Origin: an uncultured Streptomyces sp.
GTDB lineage: Bacteria; Actinomycetota; Actinomycetes; Streptomycetales; Streptomycetaceae
Assembly (NCBI RefSeq): GCF_947488945.1
Contig: NZ_CANLBS010000023.1
Coordinates: 49,207-113,206 of the forward strand
Length of the DNA: 64,000 bases
Reading direction: 5' to 3'
Shown: one piece after another, positions 7,952 to 15,451 of the stretch
How positions within the stretch are numbered: the first letter of the stretch is position 1
Layout: each line of letters starts with the position of its first letter
Notes under the pieces: generated by a model
Databases searched by the model: none
What the model saw: the letters and a program-made list of their open reading frames with translations, nothing else
Told to the model about the DNA's origin: nothing
Program-made: the position numbers and the translations under genes

Positions 7952-8755
7952 TCAGGACCGGATCCGCCGGTACCGGGTGAAGAGGAAGCCCTCCTCCTCC
8001 AGCAGCGACGCCAGGGCGAACCGTTCCGGCACCGCGACCGGCGGGCCGCCGGCGATCCGCTGGGCGTCGCCGGCCGTCAGCAGCGGCGCGACGGTCAGGC
8101 ACAGCTCGTCCAGCACCCCGGCGGCGACGAACTGGCCGAGCAGCCTCGGTCCGCCCTCGGTGAGCTGCCGGTCCAGGCCGCGCGCGGCCAGTTCGGCGAC
8201 GGCCCGCGCGGGGTCCACCCGGGTCCCCTCGCCCGCGACGACCACCTCCACGCCCGCCTCCCGTGCCGCCCGCAGCCGGTCGGCCGGGGCGTCCGCACCG
8301 GTCAGCACCAGGGTGGGGACCAGCGGGGCGGCGTACAGCGGGAGCGAGAAGTCCAGGTCCAGGCTGCCGCTCACCACGGCGATCGCGGGGGCGGGCCCCT
8401 GTCTGGCGGCCTCGCGGCGGGCGGCGAAGACGTCCCGCGCCCGCGCGGGCCGGTACCCCTCGGACCGTACGGTCTCGGCCCCGGCGATCACCACGTCCGC
8501 GAGGCCGCGCAGGGTGCCGAAGATCCGCATGTCCGAGGCGCAGGAGATGCCCTGCGAGCGGCCGTCGTGCTGGGCGGCCCCGTCGAGCGTGGAGACCATG
8601 TTGGCGCGCAGCCAGGAGCCGCCGGAGGCGGGGTAGGCGTACGCGTCGGCCAGCTCGTCGACCGTCCACTCGCGGTCGTCCTGGCCGGTGGGAGCGTTGT
8701 CGGCGGCCCGGCCGGTCGCGGATGTCGGGTGCGTCACAGGGAACAGGCTTCGCAT
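7952..8755 (-). CDS. RibD C-terminal-domain (pyrimidine/dihydrofolate reductase-like) protein
   Basis: A 267-residue protein with the dihydrofolate-reductase-like fold of the RibD C-terminal domain. It shows RANMVSTLDGAAQHDGRSQG near residue 50, LADVVIAGAETVRSEGY in the middle, and LTEGGPRLLGQFVAAGVLDEL, which is the characteristic E-GG-P/H-LL-G NADPH-binding signature. It lacks the deaminase domain, so it is a stand-alone reductase, perhaps in riboflavin or deazaflavin metabolism or reducing another pyrimidine. ATG 8755 lies 37 bp from the divergent zapE start. Confidence 0.85.
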   Translation of the reverse strand: MRSLFPVTHPTSATGRAADNAPTGQDDREWTVDELADAYAYPASGGSWLRANMVSTLDGAAQHDGRSQGISCASDMRIFGTLRGLADVVIAGAETVRSEGYRPARARDVFAARREAARQGPAPAIAVVSGSLDLDFSLPLYAAPLVPTLVLTGADAPADRLRAAREAGVEVVVAGEGTRVDPARAVAELAARGLDRQLTEGGPRLLGQFVAAGVLDELCLTVAPLLTAGDAQRIAGGPPVAVPERFALASLLEEEGFLFTRYRRIRS

Positions 8756-8762
8756 GCCGTGC

Positions 8763-8768
8763 AGTCTG
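8763..8768 (-). promoter_or_regulatory. Candidate -10 (CAGACT) for the RibD-like gene
   Basis: On the minus strand CAGACT ends 7 nt before the ATG at 8755 and no Shine-Dalgarno sequence is present. This suggests a leaderless transcript. I see no clear -35. Confidence 0.3.
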
Positions 8769-8778
8769 GCACGGCCCG

Positions 8779-8784
8779 TAGAGT
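8779..8784 (+). promoter_or_regulatory. Candidate -10 (TAGAGT) for zapE, leaderless
   Basis: TAGAGT ends 8 nt before the GTG at 8793 and there is no good ribosome-binding site, so transcription and translation may start at nearly the same base. Confidence 0.4.
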
Positions 8785-8792
8785 GGACGGTT

Positions 8793-9887
8793 GTGTCGTC
8801 CTCCACCTCCGCTCCGGGGCCGGGCCCCGTCTCCGAAGCGTCCCCGCTGTCCCTGTGCGCCCGCGAGCCGCACGTCCCCGCCGACCGCCTGGTCGCCGAG
8901 ATGGTGCCGCCGCCGCGCTTCGACTCCGTACGGTTCGATACGTACGTCCCCGACCCGAACCAGCCGAGCCAGAGCGAAGCCGTCACGGTGCTCTCCGGCT
9001 TCGCGGCCGGCCTCGGCGGGGCGCACGCCTCGGGGGCCGGCAAGCGCAAGTGGTTCGGCAGGAAGACGGAACCGGCGTCCTCCGGGCCGCGCGGTGTGTA
9101 CCTCGACGGCGGCTACGGCGTCGGCAAAACCCACCTGCTGGCCTCCCTCTGGCACGCCACCCCGGCGAGGCCCGAGCTGAAGGCGTTCGGGACGTTCGTC
9201 GAGCTGACCAACCTGGTCGGCGCGCTGGGTTTCCAGCAGACCGTGAAGACGCTGAGCGGCCACCGCCTGCTCTGCATCGACGAGTTCGAGCTGGACGACC
9301 CGGGCGACACCGTGCTGGTGTCCTCGCTGCTCAGTCGGCTGGTGGAGGCGGGCGTGGCGCTGGCGGCGACCTCCAACACCCTCCCCGGCAAGCTCGGCGA
9401 AGGCCGCTTCGCCGCCGCGGACTTCCTCCGGGAGATCCAGGGCCTGTCCGCGCACTTCCGGCCGCTGCGGATCGACGGCGAGGACTACCGCCACCGGGGC
9501 CTGCCGGACGCCCCGCCGCCCTACTCCGACGAGCAGGTGACGCGGGCCGCGTACGCCACCGCCGGTGCGTCCCTGGACGACTTCCCCGCGCTCCTCGACC
9601 ACTTGGCGCGGGTGCACCCCAGCCGCTACGGGGCGTTGACCGACGACGTGCGGGCGGTCTGCCTGACGGACGTGCGCCCGGTGCCCGACCAGTCCACCGC
9701 GCTGCGGCTGGTGGTGCTGGCCGACCGGCTGTACGACCGGGAGGTCCCGGTGCTCGCCTCGGGCATGCCGTTCGACCGGCTGTTCAGTGAGGAGATGCTG
9801 AACGGGGGGTACCGCAAGAAGTACTTCCGGGCCATCTCGCGGCTCACCGCCCTGGCGCGTGACGCGAAGGACTTGGTGGAGCAGTAG
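8793..9887 (+). CDS. zapE: ZapE/AFG1-like AAA ATPase
   Basis: A 364-residue P-loop ATPase. Walker A is GGYGVGKTHLLASLW near residue 105 and Walker B is HRLLCIDEFELDD. It continues with the AFG1/ZapE landmarks SNTLPGKLGEGRF and FRPLRIDGEDYRHRG. E. coli ZapE modulates Z-ring stability, and mitochondrial AFG1 assists turnover of respiratory complexes; the role in Streptomyces is unproven. The GTG at 8793 is the first plausible start (VSSSTSAPGPGP). A longer frame upstream would overlap the divergent RibD-like gene. Confidence 0.88.
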   Translation: MSSSTSAPGPGPVSEASPLSLCAREPHVPADRLVAEMVPPPRFDSVRFDTYVPDPNQPSQSEAVTVLSGFAAGLGGAHASGAGKRKWFGRKTEPASSGPRGVYLDGGYGVGKTHLLASLWHATPARPELKAFGTFVELTNLVGALGFQQTVKTLSGHRLLCIDEFELDDPGDTVLVSSLLSRLVEAGVALAATSNTLPGKLGEGRFAAADFLREIQGLSAHFRPLRIDGEDYRHRGLPDAPPPYSDEQVTRAAYATAGASLDDFPALLDHLARVHPSRYGALTDDVRAVCLTDVRPVPDQSTALRLVVLADRLYDREVPVLASGMPFDRLFSEEMLNGGYRKKYFRAISRLTALARDAKDLVEQ

Positions 9888-9969
9888 GTTCGGGGGCGTA
9901 CCACCACGGGGCGTCCCCGGACGGCCCGTACCTCCCGTGCGACAGCGCACACCGTTCGAAGGGATCAGC

Positions 9970-10395
9970 ATGGCTACCACGCGTCAGGCGCACACCGTCT
10001 GGGAAGGCAACCTGGTCGAGGGCAAGGGTGTCGTCACCCTGGACTCGTCCGGCATCGGGGAGTACCCGGTCTCCTGGCCGTCGCGCGCCGAGCAGGCCAA
10101 CGGCAAGACCAGCCCCGAGGAGCTCATCGCGGCCGCGCACTCCAGCTGCTTCTCGATGGCGCTCTCCAACGGTCTGGCGACGGCGGGCAACCCGCCCACC
10201 AAGCTGACCACGCAGGCCGAGGTCACCTTCCAGCCCGGCACCGGCATCACCGGCATCCACCTCACCGTCCAGGGCGAGGTGCCCGGTCTCGACGAGGCGG
10301 GCTTCGTCAAGGCCGCCGAGGACGCCAAGGCCAACTGCCCCGTCAGCCAGGCGCTTTCGGGCACCACCATCACGCTGACGGCCTCGCTGGCCTGA
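9970..10395 (+). CDS. OsmC/Ohr-family peroxiredoxin-like protein
   Basis: A 141-residue cytosolic protein of the OsmC family, thiol peroxidases for organic hydroperoxides. One catalytic Cys is in AAAHSSCFSMALSNGL near residue 60, and the second is in DAKANCPVSQAL near residue 120, matching the OsmC two-cysteine spacing. SPEELIAAAHSSCFSM is diagnostic. GAAGGG lies before ATG 9970. The gene stands alone and is followed by a hairpin-rich gap. Confidence 0.93.
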   Translation: MATTRQAHTVWEGNLVEGKGVVTLDSSGIGEYPVSWPSRAEQANGKTSPEELIAAAHSSCFSMALSNGLATAGNPPTKLTTQAEVTFQPGTGITGIHLTVQGEVPGLDEAGFVKAAEDAKANCPVSQALSGTTITLTASLA

Positions 10396-10789
10396 TCTTC
10401 GCCCGCCGCCCGGCCCCGTCGGGTCCGTGCGGGCAGGGGCCACCGCCCGTTCCGGGAGACCGGGACGGGCGGTGGCCCTTCGGCGTTCCGGGGGACCCGG
10501 ACCGACAGTGGTCCCTCGGCGTTCCGGGGATCGTGGGGGGCGTGTTTCCTGCGGCGTTTCCGCTGTCCGGGGCCGCCGGGACCGACGGCCCGTCCGGGCG
10601 CGGGGCGGCGGCCACGCGGATGCGGGGCAGCCGATCCCGCGGGGCGGGACAACAGCCACGGGTGGCCGGAAAACGCCTCCGCACACCCGTTCGTGCCGTA
10701 ACGCACGCGTAATCGCCCGGTCGCACGTCCTCAAAAAATGCCTGGCTCAATGCACTTCACCGCACCAGCCTGCAGCGAAGGGCACGACA
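10396..10789. other. Intergenic region with hairpin and short direct repeats
   Basis: About 390 bp without a convincing gene. It holds the terminator at 10437-10478 and then repeated GGCGTTCCGGGG-like blocks (around 10483 and 10518). The NCS2 promoter must lie near its end, where base composition becomes less GC-rich (10690-10780). Frames here look like composition shadows. Confidence 0.6.
10437..10478 (+). terminator. Terminator after the OsmC gene
   Basis: The arms 10437-10450 and 10465-10478 form a perfect 14-bp stem with a further CCGG/CCGG pairing inside the loop. It lies 42 bp after the stop. Confidence 0.7.
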
Positions 10790-12382
10790 TTGAGCGATGC
10801 AGTAGTCTCCGCCACGCCATCGGTCACGGGGGGCCTGCACCCCGTCGACCGGCGTCCGCCGCTGGGCAAGCTGGCGACCTTCGGATTCCAGCACGTGCTG
10901 ATCATGTACACCGGCTGCGTGACCGTGCCGCTGGTGTTCGGAGCGGCGGCCGGCCTCTCGACCTCGACCATCGGGCTGCTGATCAACGCGGACCTGCTGG
11001 TGGCCGGCATCATCACGCTGCTGCAGAGCCTCGGCGTCGGCAAGATCCTCGGTGTCCGGCTGCCGATCGTCACCGGCGCCACCTTCGCGGGCGTCACACC
11101 GATGATCCTGATCGCCGGTGAATACGGCATGCAGGCGGTATACGGCTCGATGCTCGCGGCGGGGCTCTTCGGCCTGCTGATGGCGATACCCTTCGCCAAG
11201 CTCGTACGGTTCTTCCCGCCACTGGTCAGCGGCGTGGTGATCACCGTGGTCGGCCTCTCCCTCATCGGCGTCGCCGCCGGGCTGATCACCGGCAACGACC
11301 CCGAGGCTCCGGACTACGCCTCGACGACCCGGCTCGGCCTGGCCGCCGGCGTCATCCTCTTCATCGTCCTCTTCGCCCGCTTCGTACGCGGCTTCGCCGG
11401 CCAGATCGGCATCCTGATCGCGCTGGTCATCGGCACGCTGGTCGCCGTACCGCTGGACCTCACCGACTTCTCCGGGATCTCGGACGCCGACTGGGTCGGA
11501 CTGACCGGCCCGTTCCACTTCGGCGCCCCCGAGTTCCCGGTCTCCGCGGTCATCTCGATGTGCGTCGTGATGCTGGTGATCTTCACCGAGTCGACGGCGA
11601 CCATGATGGCGGTCGGCGAGTCGGTCGGACGCCCCGTCACCGACAAGGACCTGGCCCGCGGCCTGGCCGCCGACGGCCTGTCCGGCGTGCTCGGCGGCAC
11701 CATGAACTCCTTCATGGACACGGTCTTCACCCAGAACGTCGGTCTGATCCAGCTCACCCGCGTCTCCAGCCGGTACGTCACCGCGGTGGCCGGCGGGATG
11801 CTCGTGGTGCTCGGCCTGATCCCGCGCCTCGGCGAACTGGTCGCCGCGCTGCCGGGTCCGGTGGTCGGCGCCGCCGCCCTGGTGCTGTTCGCGACCGTCA
11901 CCATGGTGGGCATCAACACCCTGCGCCGGGTGGAGCTCGACCGCGGGCACAACCTGACCATCGCGGCGGTCGCGCTCGCCGTCGGCCTGCTGCCCGAGAT
12001 GTCCGAGGGCATCTACGGCGGCCTTCCGTCGTGGGCCCAGATCGTCTTCGGCAGCGGCATCACGAGCGCGGCGTTCACCGCCTTCCTGCTGAACCTGCTG
12101 TTCAACCACACCCCGTGGGGCCGCCCGGAGCCGCAGGGCGCGACGGAGGCCGGGGCGGAGGCGGAGGCCGACGGCGCGGCGGAGGCCGCGGCGACGAAGG
12201 CGGCTCCCGCGGTCGATCCCGTCGGTTCCGTCGATTCCGCGAAGGACGCGGCGGTCGGCGCGAAGGCACCCGTCGAGGAGCCCGTGACCGCGTCGGAGCC
12301 CGCAACCCCTTCCGAGCCCGTGCCCGCGGCCGGGAGCGCGTCCGCCGATCGGGGCGCCCCGAGCGCCACGAGCACTCCTTGA
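10790..12382 (+). CDS. NCS2-family uracil/xanthine-type permease with long C-terminal tail
   Basis: A 530-residue membrane protein of the nucleobase-cation symporter-2 family. About 14 hydrophobic segments lie in residues 25-440. Family signatures are visible as FGFQHVLIMYTGCVTVPL at the first helix, LPIVTGATFAGVTPMI, and QNVGLIQLTRVSSRYV (the QNxGxxxxTxxxSR motif). It would import uracil, xanthine or urate with H+ or Na+; the substrate cannot be fixed by eye. The TTG at 10790 (LSDAVVSATPS) has GAAGGG 7 nt upstream. The last 85 residues are an Ala/Glu/Pro-rich cytosolic tail absent from typical members. Confidence 0.92.
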   Translation: MSDAVVSATPSVTGGLHPVDRRPPLGKLATFGFQHVLIMYTGCVTVPLVFGAAAGLSTSTIGLLINADLLVAGIITLLQSLGVGKILGVRLPIVTGATFAGVTPMILIAGEYGMQAVYGSMLAAGLFGLLMAIPFAKLVRFFPPLVSGVVITVVGLSLIGVAAGLITGNDPEAPDYASTTRLGLAAGVILFIVLFARFVRGFAGQIGILIALVIGTLVAVPLDLTDFSGISDADWVGLTGPFHFGAPEFPVSAVISMCVVMLVIFTESTATMMAVGESVGRPVTDKDLARGLAADGLSGVLGGTMNSFMDTVFTQNVGLIQLTRVSSRYVTAVAGGMLVVLGLIPRLGELVAALPGPVVGAAALVLFATVTMVGINTLRRVELDRGHNLTIAAVALAVGLLPEMSEGIYGGLPSWAQIVFGSGITSAAFTAFLLNLLFNHTPWGRPEPQGATEAGAEAEADGAAEAAATKAAPAVDPVGSVDSAKDAAVGAKAPVEEPVTASEPATPSEPVPAAGSASADRGAPSATSTP

Positions 12383-12404
12383 CCAACTTGTACGACTTGT
12401 CCGT

Positions 12405-12410
12405 TATTTT
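12405..12410 (+). promoter_or_regulatory. Candidate -10 (TATTTT) for the deacetylase, leaderless
   Basis: TATTTT is followed by 6 nt and then the GTG at 12417. TTGACC (12379-12384) is a poorly spaced -35 at 20 nt. The repeated ACTTGT words at 12387-12400 could be a protein site. Confidence 0.4.
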
Positions 12411-12416
12411 CCGTGA

Positions 12417-13313
12417 GTGACCACTCATGCACGGAAAGTTTCACCACTGATCACTTTGACCGCACTCGCGGTCCTGGGTGGGGTGGTCGCCGGGTGCGGA
12501 AGCCCCGACGGCCACCCCACCGGCACGTCGGGGGGCGCCGCCTCCCCCGTGCCCCGGTCCCCCGGCCCGGAGCCGACCGCCACGCAGTCCCCTGCTCCCG
12601 GGCCGCCCACCCTGGCGGCGGGGCCTGCGGGCCGCACGCCCGTCTTCGAGCGCAGGCCGAAGACCGGCCCGCATGCCGGGGAGAAGGTGGTCGCGCTCAC
12701 CTTCGACGCCGACATGACCGCCGACCAGGGCGAGCGGGCGGCCGGTGGCGAGCGCTTCGACAACCCCCAGCTGATCTCACTGCTGCGCGGCCTGAAGGTG
12801 GAGTCGACGCTCTTCATGACGGGCCGCTGGGCCGAGGAGTACCCGGAGGAAGCCCGCTCCATCGGAACCGATCCGATGTTCGAGATCGCCAACCACTCCT
12901 ACAGCCACTACGCCTTCTCCTCGCCCTGCTACGGCCTGCCGGTGGTCGAGGGACCTCAGATGCGCGAGGACGTGGAGCGCGCCTTCGAGGCGTTCCGCGC
13001 GGCGGGGGCCCGCAACGTCGTGCCGTACTTCCGCTTCCCCGGCGGCTGCTACGACGACGAGGCGCTGCGCGCGCTGGCCCCGGCGAAGGTGACCGCGGTC
13101 CAGTGGGACGTCGTCAGCGGCGACGCGTTCGCCACGGACGCGGACGCGGTGGCCGACCAGGTACTGGAAGGGGTGCGCCCCGGGTCCCTGGTCGTCATGC
13201 ACTGCACCCGGTCCGCCGCCCCGGTGACGGCCGACGCCCTCCGCAGAATCGTTCCGGAGCTGCGCGAGCGCGGTTACCGCTTCGTGAAGGTCTCCGAGCT
13301 GATGCGGGGGTGA
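12417..13313 (+). CDS. Lipoprotein polysaccharide deacetylase (NodB domain)
   Basis: A 298-residue exported lipoprotein. The signal is MTTHARKVSPLITLTALAVL followed by lipobox VVAGC (Cys27). A Pro/Ser/Thr-rich linker of about 50 residues follows, then a NodB carbohydrate-esterase 4 domain. The motifs are LTFDADMTADQ (motif 1, DxD instead of the usual DDG), ANHSYSH (motif 2, metal His pair), YFRFPGG (motif 3), VSGDAFA (motif 4) and VVMHC (motif 5). It probably deacetylates peptidoglycan or another N-acetylated glycan at the cell surface. GTG 12417 is needed to include the signal peptide, and there is no ribosome-binding site. Confidence 0.9.
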   Translation: MTTHARKVSPLITLTALAVLGGVVAGCGSPDGHPTGTSGGAASPVPRSPGPEPTATQSPAPGPPTLAAGPAGRTPVFERRPKTGPHAGEKVVALTFDADMTADQGERAAGGERFDNPQLISLLRGLKVESTLFMTGRWAEEYPEEARSIGTDPMFEIANHSYSHYAFSSPCYGLPVVEGPQMREDVERAFEAFRAAGARNVVPYFRFPGGCYDDEALRALAPAKVTAVQWDVVSGDAFATDADAVADQVLEGVRPGSLVVMHCTRSAAPVTADALRRIVPELRERGYRFVKVSELMRG

Positions 13314-13423
13314 CGCCCGGAGCGGGCCGAAGGGCGCGCCGTCGGCGGGCGGGCGTCGGGAGACGCGCGGGGCGGGCGGGCGGCCGGAGCGCGGGCAGGC
13401 GGGGGCGTACGGCGCGGGGCCGC

Positions 13424-13603
13424 TCAGCCCGAGCAGGCCGTGCGGCCCGCCTCCTGCCATGCGCAGACCGGACAGAGCGTGGCGCCCTTGGTCGACTCCG
13501 GGTACTCGGTCGGCTTCCGGCACAGCACGCACTCCGCGTACGGGGGCCCCGCGTCGGCCGGTACCGGCGGGGGCGCGGGCGTCTCGCAGTAGGCATCGTC
13601 CAT
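13424..13603 (-). CDS. Small zinc-ribbon protein
   Basis: A 59-residue protein with two Cys pairs typical of a zinc ribbon (CVLCRKP and CPVCAWQ), a Pro-rich N-terminus, and one further Cys at each end (AYC, TACSG). ATG 13603 starts MDDAYCETPAPPP; a GTG at 13621 would add six residues. Similar 60-residue proteins recur in Streptomyces genomes without known function. It converges on the deacetylase gene. Confidence 0.7.
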   Translation of the reverse strand: MDDAYCETPAPPPVPADAGPPYAECVLCRKPTEYPESTKGATLCPVCAWQEAGRTACSG

Positions 13604-13644
13604 GCCCACGAGCGTACCCACGCCCCCGGCGCGACCGGGCGGCG

Positions 13645-13690
13645 GCGGGGCGTGGGCACGGACGCGGGCGGCGGGGCGTGGGCACGGACG
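13645..13690. repeat. 26-bp tandem repeat, two copies
   Basis: GCGGGGCGTGGGCACGGACG occurs at 13645-13664 and again at 13671-13690, a 26-bp period, in the gap between the zinc-ribbon start and the AIM24 stop. Just beside it, CTTCTCCGGCTTCAGC is also present twice (about 13724 and 13753), the second time inside the 3' end of the AIM24 gene. Confidence 0.7.
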
Positions 13691-13734
13691 CTGGTGGGGT
13701 GTGCAGCTTCAGCCCCCGGACGTCTTCTCCGGCT

Positions 13735-14412
13735 TCAGCCCGCCGAGGGCTTCTCCGGCTTCAGCTCGCTCGGGCGCACGATGACGAAGCCCTCACCCTG
13801 GAGCATCAGCTGCACCGCCTCGCCGGAGCCGCCGCGCAGCATGGAACCGACGCTCTGCGAGCGGTGCAGCGAGGTCGACAGCCGGGCACTCCAGCCGACG
13901 ACCGCGTCCGTGTCGACGTACACCGGCTGCTGCGCCGTGACCGGGATGACCAGCGGGTTGCCGTCACAGATCAGGCCGAGCTTGCCGTGGCCGGTGAAGA
14001 CGCTGTTGAAGAGGCCGCCGCCGGTCATCCCGGCCCCCTTCACGGTCTTGATCTCGTAGGAGAGCGTCGCGTCGAAGCAGAGCACGTTGCGGCCGTTGAC
14101 GGTGATCTCGTCGCCCTGTTCCATCTCGACGATGAAGCAGTTGGCGGCCTCGTGCGCGAACCACGCCTCGCCCCGTCCGCGCACGGCCATCAGCGCCAGC
14201 CCCTCGCCGGTGACCGCGCGCTTGAGCATGCCGCCTATGCCCTGCCCCTTGCGCTCGAACTGGAGGTCGCCGCGGAAGGCGATCATCGATCCCTGCCGGG
14301 CGTGCATCTCCCCGTCCACCGCGTACTTGATGGACTTGGCGTTCTGCAGGGTCATGCCGGGTGCGGTCGCCGGCTGGGCCAGGTGCTCCGAGGAAAACAG
14401 GTCGCTCTTCAT
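13735..14412 (-). CDS. AIM24 / TIGR00266-family protein
   Basis: A 225-residue beta-rich protein. The features match the AIM24 family: GGMLKRAVTGEGLALMAVRG, then EAANCFIVEMEQGDEITVNG with VLCFDATLSYEIK, and a C-terminal GEGFVIVRPSE. In yeast the family acts in mitochondrial inner-membrane organisation; the bacterial role is unknown. I chose ATG 14412 (MKSDLFSSEHL) over the extension to 14436. It diverges from the Pth2 gene with about 70 bp between starts. Confidence 0.88.
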   Translation of the reverse strand: MKSDLFSSEHLAQPATAPGMTLQNAKSIKYAVDGEMHARQGSMIAFRGDLQFERKGQGIGGMLKRAVTGEGLALMAVRGRGEAWFAHEAANCFIVEMEQGDEITVNGRNVLCFDATLSYEIKTVKGAGMTGGGLFNSVFTGHGKLGLICDGNPLVIPVTAQQPVYVDTDAVVGWSARLSTSLHRSQSVGSMLRGGSGEAVQLMLQGEGFVIVRPSELKPEKPSAG

Positions 14413-14471
14413 GGACCGTATCTTCGCCCGGAGCATGTCATTCCGTCACGTCGTCGCGCGGAACCGCCTGG

Positions 14472-14477
14472 CAGACT
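14472..14477 (+). promoter_or_regulatory. Candidate -10 (CAGACT) for pth2, leaderless
   Basis: CAGACT is followed by 6 nt and then the GTG at 14484, with no ribosome-binding site. Confidence 0.35.
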
Positions 14478-14483
14478 GGTCCG

Positions 14484-15284
14484 GTGAGCAGCAACGACGT
14501 GAGTACCGACGACACCACCGCCCCCGCACCGGCCCCGGCTTCCGCGACCGCGCCGGCCGTCCCGGTCGCCGACCCGGCGGACAGCCCCTTCCGGACCGAG
14601 CCGACGTCCCGCGACGAGGCGCCGCAGTACGTACTGCCGCTGGTCGTGCACCTGGAGAAGACGGAGCCGCCGGCCAGGAACGACGCCCTGCGGACGGCGG
14701 CGCGGGCCGTGCTCACGATGCTCTCCGACCCCCGCTCGCTCGACGAGGGCGAATGGGCGCGGGCCGTGCGCGACTGGCAGGACGCCCGCATCCGCAAGGT
14801 GGTGCGCCGGGCTCGCGGGGCGGAGTGGCGCAAGGCGTCCGCACTGCCCGGCATCACGGTCACCGGCGCCGGGGCGGAGGTCCGGGTCTATCCGCCGGTC
14901 CCGCTGGACGGCTGGCCCAAGGAACTCGCCAAGCTCCAGGTCTCCGGCACCGACCTGGACGACCCGGAACCGCCGGCCGCGCCCGCCCCCGGCGAGCCGG
15001 TGCTGTGGCTCAACCCGGAGCTGGACATGTCGGCCGGCAAGACGATGGCCCAGGCCGGCCACGGCGCGCAGCTCGCCTGGTGGGAGCTGACCGACGACGA
15101 GCGCGACGCCTGGCGCGAGGCGGGCTTCCCGCTCGCGGTGGCCACCCCCGACCCGGACCGCTGGCAGGCCCTCACCACGAGCGGCCTGCCGGTGGTCCGC
15201 GACGCCGGCTTCACCGAGATCGCCCCCGGCTCCTGCACCGTCGTCGCCGACCACCCGGCCCTGCGGAGCCGACTGGCGGGGTGA
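14484..15284 (+). CDS. Peptidyl-tRNA hydrolase Pth2-type protein with N-terminal extension
   Basis: A 266-residue protein. The C-terminal 110 residues carry the archaeal/eukaryal-type Pth2 fold: LNPELDMSAGKTMAQAGHGA matches the conserved DLxMxxGKxAAQxxHA motif, and GFTEIAPGSCTVVADHP matches the end. Pth2 releases tRNA from stalled peptidyl-tRNA. The N-terminal 150 residues, beginning with an Ala/Pro/Thr-rich stretch and then PQYVLPLVVHLEKTEPPAR, are specific to actinobacterial members and have no clear function. GTG 14484 was chosen because the coding pattern begins there and the upstream frame overlaps the AIM24 promoter. Confidence 0.88.
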   Translation: MSSNDVSTDDTTAPAPAPASATAPAVPVADPADSPFRTEPTSRDEAPQYVLPLVVHLEKTEPPARNDALRTAARAVLTMLSDPRSLDEGEWARAVRDWQDARIRKVVRRARGAEWRKASALPGITVTGAGAEVRVYPPVPLDGWPKELAKLQVSGTDLDDPEPPAAPAPGEPVLWLNPELDMSAGKTMAQAGHGAQLAWWELTDDERDAWREAGFPLAVATPDPDRWQALTTSGLPVVRDAGFTEIAPGSCTVVADHPALRSRLAG

Positions 15285-15451
15285 GGCGGGCGCGACGCCC
15301 CCGGACACGTCCCCCCGCCGCCCCGGAACCTCAAATGTTGCTCTGAACGTCCTCCCGGACGGATTCGGCGCGGTCCGGCGGGGCCATCACCCCTGCACAC
15401 GCCGCGAGGGCACACGGCGCGGTGGCACGGGGCGCGGACAGGGGGAGGACC

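Noticed and set aside
7881..9980. A 699-codon minus-strand frame across zapE and the RibD-like gene
   Set aside because: It has no start signal, its composition is that of a shadow, and both strands are already explained by genes with recognisable motifs.
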